Below, piece after piece: positions 22,680 to 34,134 of a stretch of 57,936 nt of DNA. The stretch is from Sphaeroforma sirkka. Lineage: Eukaryota > Opisthokonta > Ichthyosporea > Ichthyophonida. Position numbers and translations under genes: made by a program. Every line of letters starts with the position of its first letter. Positions within the stretch are counted from its first letter, which is position 1. The stretch is from assembly GCA_001586965.3 (NCBI GenBank), contig LUCW03001372.1:50001-107936 (forward strand). Reading direction: 5' to 3'. The notes beneath the pieces were generated by a model that was not told the origin of the DNA, ran no database searches, and saw nothing but the letters and a program-made list of their open reading frames with translations.

Positions 22680-24420
22680 TCTCTCAGAGAGAGTAGAGAG
22701 AGTGTGTGTGTGTGTATTTATGAAACTCCAATGATGAAGATAATCTAAATATGTGCACACGGTATAAATAATTCTTACATAACTATATATATGTATCCGT
22801 CTCGGTCTCCGTCTCGAACCTCTCTCTCTCTTTTAATACAATAAGAAGCAAAACCTTCGGGAAACAAGTTTGATTTTGTGAAATCCCAAACGGTATGAAT
22901 TAATTCGTACATTGCAATGTATATATGTGTGTGTCTGACTCTGCCTATGTATCTGCATCTGTATCTGTCTCGGTCTCGGTTGTTTTTGTCTGTGTTTGTG
23001 TGCCTGTCTCGGTCTCGGTTGTCTTTGTCTGTGTTTGTGTGCCTGTCTCGGTCACTGTATCTATGTCTATTTTCGTGTATTTGTCTTTATGTCTACGCCT
23101 GTGTGTTTGTCTGGTTTCTGTGCATTTTTCTGTCTGTCTGTCTCTGCTCCTGTGTCTGTGTTGCGTGTCTGTGTATGCGCCTATGCATGCGTCTGTGCGT
23201 GCAGTGTGCGCCTATGTTTGTGTATGCGGTTTTGTGCGTGTGCATGCAACGACAGAATATGATAGGTTTTCGAACCGTCCAAAACGTTTAAATAGTAGCT
23301 CAACTACTTTCAAGCAGTCGTAAACCGGTGCCAGGTCAGATAAGAGTCAAAATCTCAAGTACTCCTGTCGACTCCCACAGGCGTGTGCTTGTATGTGTGT
23401 ACGTGTGTATATCTTTTTGTGCGCTTGTTTATTTACATATATATATATATGTATATGTATATGTATACCCTCGTGTGTACACACAATGTTTGTGTCACTT
23501 TCTGTGTCGTGTCATTTATAAGTATGTTTTTGTTCTCGTGTTTTGTGTGTGCACACCTGCTTACGTATGTGTGGAATTTTTGGGCTTCCGTGTCTCTGTT
23601 TGTGTACACGTATTTTTTGCGTGCCTATATATGGTTGTCTGTCTGCGTGTGTGTCTGTATGTTTGTCTACGTATTTTTTGCATATGTATGTCTGTGCTTG
23701 TGCCTTTGTATGCAAATATGTGTCTGTGTTCGTGTCTTTACATATTTATATACATGTCTGTGTTTGTGCCTTTGTGTGCATAAATATCTGTGGTTTTATA
23801 TATAAATATATGTATGTCTGTGTCTGTGTGTTTGTACACATTTGTATGGTGAGGGTCTTGTAGATCCGTTTACGGATCTGTGTCTTTGTCTGTGACACCT
23901 GTGTGTGTATGTTTGTCTGTTTCCGTCTCGTGGTTTTTCCTGTGTTAATGTGTGTGTGTGCATACGTGTGATTTTTTTGTCTGTTTCCGTCCCAGTCTGT
24001 GTGTGCATGTCTATATATATGTATGTCTGTATATATATATACGTGTGAGGGGAGGTCTCTGTGTGTATAGACGTGTGAGTCGGTGTCTTTTTTTTCCTTC
24101 TCGTTTTTTCGTGTCGTGCTTTGTGTGCATACATGAGAGAGAGGGAATGATCGGGTGTATGTGCGTGTGTTGTTGAGTTTTATGTTCTGTTCTTACATGC
24201 GTGGTTAATTTATGTGCGTGTGTTTGTATGAATATATATATGTATATATACGGTTGGAGTGTTGGTATTTATATGTGTGTCGTTGTCTCGCTGGTGTTTT
24301 TATGAATGTGGGTGATGGTATGTATGTATGTGTATTGCGTCATATTTATGTATATTTGGGTGTTTTTTATTTGTGGGTGTACTTGTCTGATTGTGAGTTT
24401 CAGTGTGGTGATCTATAATT
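22680..24420. repeat. GT/CT-rich cryptic simple-sequence domain
   Basis: About 1.7 kb is built from TGT, TCT, GTGT and TATG words, strongly T/G-biased on the plus strand. It includes a 39-base tandem unit (copies at about 22971 and 23010, starting cggtctcggt). Long Cys/Val/Tyr-rich open frames on the plus strand, such as 23383-23805, come from this composition and are not credible genes. Confidence 0.85.
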
Positions 24421-24873
24421 CCAAGCTGTTAGTTGCAACCGTTTCGATAGCTCAAATGACAGCCTTTGTAACGGCATGTCTATAATCTTCATATATTTTA
24501 ACGATCGCAAAGTAGTCGTTTTGAGTACTTGACTCGTCGAGGTTATGATGGAACAGTAATCTAGTCAATAAATTTCGCTTTGTTTTGTTGTTCGAAGTGA
24601 TAACCATTCTTTCTTGTTAATGTTTGAAATTTATCAGTGATCTTATAAAATATAACTACCACGAGTAGCTTTGGTCCATACATATCGTACGATAAAGCGG
24701 ATGATAGAATGTTAATAACTTCAGTTCTGAATGAATTCCAATGGCTTGTTGTTCTATATGGTGGTATGTATGTATGTATGTTATGCAATATATGTAAGAG
24801 GGCAGGATTATCAAATAAACACGCAGAATATATCAGTTACCATCGCATATTCCGTGGCATATTGGAGTGTTGC

Positions 24874-24914
24874 AATAAATTCTCGCCTGGGACGCCGTGG
24901 GGGCTGAAAGCGTA
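24874..24914 (+). repeat. Left arm of a 41-base imperfect inverted repeat
   Basis: The arm starts with aataaa and has a core 'cctgggacgccgtgggg' followed by 'gctgaaagcg'. Its reverse-complement partner is at 27008-27048, with matching aataaa, gctgggacgccgcgggg and gaaag. Most positions agree. Confidence 0.7.
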
Positions 24915-25033
24915 GTTATCCGGCAATGGTTTTGGTTTTAACCTGAAAGCAAAGCGTACAGCTATACGGCAATGGTTTTGGTTTTAACCTGAAAGCGAAG
25001 CGTACAGCTATACGGCAATTTTTTTTGGTTTAA
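24913..25033. repeat. 46-base tandem repeat, about 2.6 copies
   Basis: Units begin 'cggcaatggttttggtttta' at 24921, 24967 and 25013. The first two are nearly identical and the third is partial. Confidence 0.9.
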
Positions 25034-25050
25034 AATGAAAACGTTAGCTT

Positions 25051-25295
25051 GATAGAATCCCTCATCACATTATCAGCGATTTTTGTGCATTCAAGGCGCA
25101 AAATCTGTCTGTGACGCTTTTTGCCTATGTGTAGACACCCCAACTGGAATTCAGAAGTATGTGATACTTTGTTGATAGAATCCCTCATCATATTATCAGC
25201 GATTTTTGTACATTCAAGGCTCAAAATCTGTCTGTGACGCTTTTTGCCTATGTGTAGACACCTCCACTGGGATTCAGAAGTATGGGATACTTTGT
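25051..25295. repeat. 123-base tandem duplication
   Basis: Two copies start 'gatagaatccctcatca' at 25051 and 25174 and run to 'ggatactttg'. They differ at only a few positions, so the duplication is fairly recent. Confidence 0.9.
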
Positions 25296-25329
25296 AGAAT
25301 AGAAATAATCCCCTTTTCCTGTCAGTAAG

Positions 25330-25900
25330 TGAGCGTGTGTGTTAGTGTGTGTGAGTTAGTATGCATATATGTGCGTGCGTGTGTGTATATGAGTGTGAAC
25401 ATGTGAGTGAGTGAGTTAGTATGCATATATGTGCGTGCGTGTGTGTATATGAGTGTGAACATGTGAGTGAGTGAGTGAGTTAGTATGCATATATGTGCGT
25501 GCGTGTGTGTATATGAGTGTGAACATGTGAGTGAGTGAGTTAGTATGCATATATGTGCGTGCGTGCGTGTGTGTATATGAGTGTGAAACATGTGAGTGAG
25601 TGAGTTAGTATGCATATATGTGCGTTTGTGAACACGTGAGTGATTGAGTTAATATGGTTATATGTGCGTGTGTGAACATGTGAGCGAGTGATTTGGTATA
25701 TATATATATGTGCGTGTAAGTGTGAACATGTTAGTGAGTTAGTTAATTAGTTAGTATAGATATATGTGCGTGCGTGTGTGTATGCGAGTGTGAACATGTT
25801 AGTGAGTTAGTTAATTAGTTAGTATAGATATATGTGCGTGCAAGTGTGTATGCGAGTGTGAACATGTGAGTGAGTTGGTTAGTAGATATATATGTGTAAA
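25330..25900. repeat. About 60-base minisatellite, around 9 copies
   Basis: The unit contains gtgagtgagttagtatgcat, then atatgtgcgtgcgtgtgtgt and atatgagtgtgaacat. The left copies are almost exact with a 60-base period; copies to the right become shorter and more diverged. Confidence 0.93.
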
Positions 25901-26179
25901 AGAGGTTATGCGTGTATGTATGTGAGTGAGTGCACGCGTGTGTGTGTGTGCATGCATGAGTGTTTCCGAGTGTGTGGGAGGGTGGGTTAGGTGCCGTAGT
26001 GTGTGTGCATGCATGAGTGTTAGGGCGTATACTACAATAGAGTACACAGCAACAACACACAAATATAGAAAGTTCCTTCTTACATATGTATGTACTTATT
26101 GTGGATATAAAATATTGCAGAACAGTGTCCGCAGAAAGAATATAGAGCACCAGATACTCTCATCAGCAGAAGCCCAACT

Positions 26180-26660
26180 CCCAAACCACTCCGCCCGTAA
26201 ATGTGTATGGGTAAGTGAATTGGTATGGGTATACCAATAGATATATTTACGTGTATTTCTGCATGAAGAGGCATTCTAATGTGTACGTCAATATGCATCT
26301 ATATGTGAATAGGAATCTGTATGAGTATGACAATAGATATGTGTAGGGGTATGTTAATGTGTATATTTTAAAAATACGTGTATGTTTAAATGTGTGTGTG
26401 AATGAGCATGTGCAGGTGTATGCATATATATTTGTAGGTGGATAAGAATGTCTATGTATCAGGTGTCAATATGAGAATGTCAATAGGTTTGTGTATGTGT
26501 ACGGGTATGTGAATAGTCATATGTATGTTCATATGGATAAGTATTTGTACGGGTGTGTGTGTGAACAGGCACCTGTATATGTATGTGAATAGGTATGTGT
26601 GTGCGAATAGTCATGTGTACATGTACGTGGATATGTAAATATGTGTGTGTGTATGTATAT
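26180..26660 (+). repeat. GTATGTGAATAGG-type minisatellite
   Basis: A degenerate array of 12-18 base words such as gtatgtgaataggtatgtgt. Its words are the reverse complement of those in the CA-rich array at 27060-27930. Confidence 0.8.
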
Positions 26661-27007
26661 AAAGTGTTACTGCATTCGGGAAGCTTTGCATACTTTGTCA
26701 TAAAGAGATTAGACGTGTATCTGATCGAGCTGTTCAAAGGGGATCTCATGCAGACGAGGCGAGATTGCATAATTCTCTCGTTGTGAAATATGCATATGGA
26801 CCGGGCGGTTGCCTCATTGTCTTGTACTATACTTTTATTTTTTATATACATGTATACACGAGATCAATGAACATATTCATCATGAAAAAATTGAATCACG
26901 AATATATATAAATGTGTATATATGTATATATATATATACGTAGAAATAATTGTATGTATCAAAGAAGATCGATTTTCATCATCAAGTGATTCTATAGATA
27001 TTAATTA

Positions 27008-27048
27008 TGCACTTTCTGTCCCCGCGGCGTCCCAGCCGTGTTTTATTA
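27008..27048 (-). repeat. Right arm of a 41-base imperfect inverted repeat
   Basis: Its reverse complement matches 24874-24914 (core gctgggacgccg). Together the arms bracket about 2.1 kb of satellite sequence. Confidence 0.7.
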
Positions 27049-27059
27049 GAAAATGGATG

Positions 27060-27147
27060 AACCAGTGACAAAAAACATGAAGGAGCCCCCATACACGCAC
27101 ACCTATTTACAAACACATTCATTCACATGCATATACATATCTCTATT

Positions 27148-27180
<33 letters not shown>

Positions 27181-27940
27181 CTGCATATACACATTCACAT
27201 ACCGATTGGCATACTCATACACATGCACATACCTATCCACATACACATGCACATACCGATTGACATACCCACAGATAGCTATTCACATGCACATACCGAT
27301 TGACATACCCACAGATAGCTATTCACATGCACATACCTATCCACATGCACATGCACATACCGAATGACATACCCACAGATAGCTATTCACATGCACATAC
27401 CTATCCACATACACATACCGAATGACATACGCCTATCTATTGACACATACTTACCATATATGTCTATTTTCGCTCTCACATTTGCACATAACTACTCCTT
27501 AAAGCATACTCATCACATACAGAAGATACCTATCCACATCTACATATACATGTATATATATCCACATCTACATATACATGTATATATATCCACATATACA
27601 AATACCTGTCCATAAACATATACACATACCATTTCAGACACACACACTTATCCACATACATAAAAACGTGCCAATTCAAATACACATTCACACACCTACC
27701 CACATACTGTTTCACATACCAATTTAAGCACACATACACGCATCTATCCACATACTTATGCACACATTCTACAGATGCCTATGCACACACGCGCATATAT
27801 ACATATACCTATCCTCGTACACATACGCACGACCATTCACACTTAGATATGCACGCCTATTCACTCACACATCTTATGCATACCTGTTGACATACGCATA
27901 CCTATTGACATACCTAACACATGTATATACATACATAGAA
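27060..27940 (-). repeat. CACATACC-type minisatellite (inverted counterpart)
   Basis: Words such as cacataccgattgacatacc and cacagatagctattcacatg recur with periods of about 30-60 bases. A TA run is at 27149-27178. The array is the inverted counterpart of the GT-type array 0.5 kb to the left. Confidence 0.85.
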
Positions 27941-27959
27941 CTGTAGTAACTCGAAAACA

Positions 27960-28416
27960 TTTAGTATAGAGGCGGCCGATGAATGAATGCGCTTTGGTAA
28001 AAAAATTAAAGATCGATTCTAGGCCAGAATACAATAATCATGCTGTATTTGTTGGGGACTTGGGGCAGTGGAGGAGATGAGATCTTTTAATCCCAAAAAA
28101 GAAAACAAGAGTACATGGCTGATAAAATGGGAACTACACATTAGCGTACATCCCTGTACATAAGTGTTCAAACATATGGCTGTAACATTAATACTGGCAA
28201 TGAAGATGTCTCTGAGCGTTCTAATTTGCGCACGTAAAATCAGTTTTTGCTCGAGTGAATAAAAGATTTGGTCAGAAAAGACAATAGTTTATCATAAATC
28301 AATAATAAATACAAGCACTACAAATAACAGACATCCTTGATCTTCGAAAAGTGACAAGTGTTGCTATTTTGCTAATATTTTGTTCTGTGTAAAAAGACAC
28401 GCCGGTCATCCTTTTC
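27960..28416. other. No feature recognised
   Basis: AT-rich unique sequence without clear open frames or repeats. Confidence 0.4.
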
Positions 28417-28504
28417 ATGATCATGCTTTGCAAACTGTTTGGCGAGTGCCTGAAAATGGGCAAGCGTGATGGAATACCTGTTCCCTGTCACGATGCATTT
28501 CTAC
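28417..28504 (+). CDS. Possible single exon resembling the C-terminal helix of ketopantoate reductase
   Basis: The frame reads KLFGECLKMGKRDGIPVPCH before a GTAAGT donor. GE-V-x-L-G-x-x-x-GIPxP is the pattern of the C-terminal domain of 2-dehydropantoate 2-reductase (PanE/ApbA). No other exon of such a gene was found nearby. The resemblance rests on about 15 residues and could be chance or an isolated gene fragment. Confidence 0.18.
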
Positions 28505-28629
28505 GTAAGTTTACCTCATATCCTTCATATATAATTAGGATGCTGACAAATCTATATATGATTATAAGTAGAAGGAACTTCTTTTATAGTGTACGGCACA
28601 GGGTAGCAAATTATCTGAAAACACGATAA

Positions 28630-29873
<1,244 letters not shown>

Positions 29874-30234
29874 GTGTCTGCGTATAAGAATATATATATG
29901 TGTGTGTATGTGTGTGTTGTGTGTGTGTATGCTTGCAATATGCTTCTACTATTTATATGCATGCATGCCATGTAGCAATAAGGTAATTTATATATGTGTA
30001 CCTATACTGAAATCATAGTATGAATAGGTACAAGGCTCCAGGCTGGTAAATCTTGTTTGCATTGGAGGTGCAAATACTCGGCCGAAAAATCGTTTTATAG
30101 CAATAAGGAGACTCCGTCTCTAAAAGGTGGAACATAATTACAGGTATAAAAAGCATGGGTAATTAGGTTGGAAATACGCATTCTTGATTATCCTGACTTC
30201 AAAATATTTCTTCTGTTCTATCCTTTGAACCAAG

Positions 30235-30440
30235 GTGACTACTATAACTGTACATATTTTGACTTCGAGAGATTCTTCAGAAGAAGTCTTGTTACAAAGG
30301 TATGGTGTGAAAATTTATACTTTACCGGATGTGTCAGGGGCTCGAGATCAGAAAGTTGTATATATGACGATTGTTTCAGCGCTCTGGAGGTTGTACACGA
30401 GTCTGCATTTGACAAATTCTCACATGGAAGCTCTGCGAAG
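30235..30440 (+). pseudogene. Possible glycosyltransferase-4-like exon fragment
   Basis: A plus-strand frame reads TITVHILTSRDSSEEVLLQR, then YGVKIYTLPDVSGARD and TIVSALWRLYTSLHLTNSHM. The order (V-x-I-x-T, then GVKIYxLP, then a helix ending near H) resembles the N-terminal domain of PIG-A/GPI3-type enzymes. No catalytic half is present and no flanking exons were found. It may be an isolated fragment, and the family call is weak. Confidence 0.2.
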
Positions 30441-30507
30441 AGGAGGATGGTACTACTTACAATTTATTATCTGCAAGAGGAGGATGGTACTACTTACAAT
30501 TTATTAT
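30439..30507. repeat. Short tandem duplication, about 36-base unit
   Basis: The unit 'gaggaggatggtactactta' plus 'caatttattat' appears twice in a row. It inflates the open frame that runs through it. Confidence 0.85.
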
Positions 30508-30711
30508 GAGTGTCCCCAAAGCCATAAAACCCTAGACCTTTACGAATGATCATACCTAAATCGTCAATTTGGATTATGCAAATGTAGTTTAATAGTAAAG
30601 TTTGTTTGAAACGCCACTAGCACAACAGTCCATCTGTATATAGATGGCATCGCTCAGTGATACTCAGCCCTCTCTGACCGGGTATCTCAGGCATTGCAAC
30701 TGAGGCAAATC

Positions 30712-31065
30712 AGAGCCCCTACAAAATCCCCCCGTCAAGGCAGTCGGAGATCCTACACTTTCGCTTGGACTTGGGTTTTAGACCATAACAACCTACTTTC
30801 CCGTGAACGTAAATACGAAGAAATATTTAACGTCGTCAACTTTCATATATCAGAGGCAGATTAGACCCAATTGGACGATTTTATCCCAAGAGCCCCTACA
30901 AAATCCCCCCGTCAAGGCAGTCGGAGATCCTACACTTTCGCTTGGACTTGGGTTTTAGACCATAACAACCTACTTTCCCGTGAACGTAAATACGAAGAAA
31001 TATTTAACGTCGTCAACTTTCATATATCAGAGGCAGATTAGACCCAATTGGACGATTTTATCCCA
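30712..31065. repeat. Exact tandem duplication, 177-base unit
   Basis: Copy 1 is 30712-30888 and copy 2 is 30889-31065. Both run from agagcccctacaaaatcccc to gacgattttatccca, and I see no difference between them. The duplication is either very recent or an assembly error. Confidence 0.95.
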
Positions 31066-34000
31066 CCTGCATTACATCAGTGACGAGCGAGGCAAAGCAA
31101 AGCAATGTCCCTTTTTTATTAGACATTGTGCGAGTGAGCTAACGCTCGTTAACTTGATTCTACCCACTCTAGACCAGAAAAATTCCTTTAAGAATCATTG
31201 CAATGGAGTTTCTTTTGCGATGTAATACTAGAATGTCACCCACTCTCAACTTCTGTATATGTGATCTACAATATGGAGAATCTATGATACTACATCACAC
31301 TTGTTTGTATGATTATGACTATGTCATGATTGTAAGCGAGATTTAAATTCGATCCCTTCGCACAGAATCCCCGTCAAAATAATATAATTAGTCTGATTTC
31401 ATGTGATGTATATTAGGAAAACTCAATGTCAGAGAAAATGCGGGGTTCGGTCTCAATCTAAGGTACGTATCGCGTATCTACCTTACCCTTTGGTATTCTG
31501 AGGCCCACCTTCGATAAAAGCACGTTCACGCATCATTGATTTCGTTGGTTTTTCTATGTAAAGAGGAGCTTTGCATTCTTATCTGCTTGGAGAAAATGTT
31601 TATCGTTTTCCACCTGGTTCTTGTGTATGCGCTGCGCCACTATTTGTCAATACTTTTCAAGTAGTCTGGAATTTCAAAATTTGCAGATGTGTGATAAAAG
31701 CAGCCATGATGTCTCCTATAAACAAGCAACGGGTTTGATTGTGACTGCTACAACAAACCCGAAGGATGAACGCACAAGCACAGATCATATGGACGAGGAT
31801 GTTCTGCAAACGACCCACCTCGAATCTTACGGTTTACGGACGTCTGCTATTAAACCTATGCCCTCTCAAGAGAGAGGTCTCTGAACGTTGGATGCAGGGG
31901 CGGATATAAGCATCACGCTCACCACGTCAGATACAGAGTAACACAACTTGATACACTCTGTTGCACGGCAATGGTCGCTGAAGCAAGAAGTAAAAGTCTG
32001 ATTAACTCCAATCTACGTACACTCTAAGAACAAGAGTACATGAAATGCGAGGCGCTTGAGAAACAGCCATACCAAGCACGTTGGCTGGGCACTCTTTAAA
32101 ACAGTGCTCGAAGACGTGCAAATACGCACGGTCAAAATTGATCTTGTCGCAGTGGTTGAGATCGAATGGCACAACAAAAATTATGTGTTTCGCATGTTTG
32201 ACACACAATAGGGAGCTCAGGCGCATACTTATATATGAGACTATGTTGTGAGGTCTGTTTCAGGTACTACAGAATGCGTTGAGCGGCCAGTCAATGTTTC
32301 TCGGACGGGTTTATTGATATACCTAGCCATATAATTTAGTGGGAACGTTATATCGATGCGTGTAACGACCGGCAAACACACTATAGTGTTCCGATTAGCT
32401 TTCGGTAAGCACAGGCAATTTGATAGTCTCTTCTGTACTTGTAGCTTTGACTCATAGCCTATATGATATGAGAAAAATAGTTTCTAAACAATATGTTATG
32501 TGAGCGAAATCGATTGATAAGTTTAAACTTGCGGTTAACCTTGAACGTCGCCCACTGCGTGATTTCAATCGCTCTATTTCTGTCATTCAAGTCTATTCTG
32601 CTCTTTACAAACTTCGAAGCTGATTTCCTCACTTTTTGTGTGGGTAGCGTAGGTGGGTTTGTAATATTGTCGTCGGATTGTACATTTTTAATTTTGCTCT
32701 GTTCAAAAATCCTGTTAAAGCTATCTCGAATGCAACACGTAACTCATCTTTGTTGTCGTCAAACCGGAGTAACGCTTAGTAAAGAGCGTTAAGTCTGAAT
32801 AAATGAACTCGTCAGAAGTGCCGTTGTGAACGGCGCGCCCGCTATGTTTATTAATCGCGTTTCTACATGGGTCGATATTTCCTTTAACAACGTGTAATTG
32901 TAAACCACCCGTATCTATGGCCCTGGTCTTCTAGTTGCTAAATTGTGACGACGCCAGATGTCTCTCACTCCTTGCTACATGATTGAGATGACTATACTGG
33001 CAATTTCCCAAATATTTATTTTCGTACTTTCTGTCACTATCTTGTATCACGCGAAAGCCCTGTCAAGTGTGTGTATATGTACGATAGTTATTAAATGTGC
33101 AATTATGAGTACTTAGCATGTATTTTTCGCGAGATACGAGTATTTATGTTGGTATAACTGTATGTATGGATGCTAACGTAATCATCAAACCCTTTACAAA
33201 AGTAAGAAGTTCAAAATATTAGACCCATACTTGAGCCTTTTTCGTCTATGACTAAACGCACAAACATTTATAACTAACATCATTGAAAAAACGTTCTCGT
33301 TCTATCCGCCTAATGTACGTATGTCTACATGCCTACCAGTATACCAGGTAACCGTTCTTATGTTAGAGTGATTCGACGTGATACCCTCGTGCCCGCGCCA
33401 TCGACGATCGAATGGGTACAAGTCACAACTCTATACTGTCACTGACCACACCTGTCATACTTGGTGTATATACATACTTAATGAAATATTCGTTTCTAAT
33501 TCTTGAAGTGTTATTCACTGTAGGGGTGTGGCGTTGTGAACTCATGAGTAAACTTGAGATAGGCAGCTTTTCGTGACTCTGTCACAGCGCCTTTACACGT
33601 TCCGCATCCTACGTGGTAATGCCAAAACAAATCAACACGAATCCGCGAATCTATCGGCTGGGTGGCATGTAACACTCTCGAAGGTGCGGGTTATCACCGA
33701 CTCAAAAGCGCTCATGCAAAGTTCAATGCGCTATGTCCTCAGGGCTGCTCGCCGCCGAGGTAGAGTGTACAGGGTACTCGCCTGCATTTTAAGCATATAG
33801 TTACACTTGCCACCCACGGCCAACACTAATGTTTTAGCGACGCATAGCGTCGTGTGTTTGTTTCTGTTCTGATTTTTTATCAAATGCACATATAGCATTA
33901 TGTTGTAATTTTAGCTACGCATCGTGTCGTGTCGGCGTTTCGCTTCAGATTTAGCACTATCTTAATAAAAGAATAGTTCTTTAAAAAAAAAATCAAACTA

Positions 34001-34130
34001 TTGCGATATATGAATCTGTGTATGTGTCAGCTCGTGTGGAAGCTATGCGCGTGTCGAATAGCTAATAATACGTAGTTTATTTATACGTATTTCAATGAAA
34101 CAATCCTGTAAGATATTGTATCATACATAC
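31066..34130. other. Unassigned region with weak open frames
   Basis: Protein-like but unrecognised stretches occur. On the plus strand 31621-31884 reads ATTNPKDERTSTDHMDEDV. On the minus strand 32226-32002 reads DLNHCDKINFDRAYLHVFEH, and about 32750-32490 reads SKFVKSRIDLNDRNRAIEI. None has a clear start, splice structure or known motif. A diverged direct repeat (ttttagc(g/t)acgcat..gtcgtg) lies at about 33832 and 33909. They could be remnants of mobile elements. Confidence 0.35.
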
Positions 34131-34134
34131 ATTT

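Noticed and set aside
23383-23863. Overlapping 100-150 residue Cys/Val-rich frames
   Set aside because: Several frames are open at once because the sequence is GT-rich and nearly free of stop words; there are no motifs.
25320-25900. CRISPR-like regular spacing
   Set aside because: Repeats are contiguous tandem copies with no unique spacers, in a eukaryotic satellite context.
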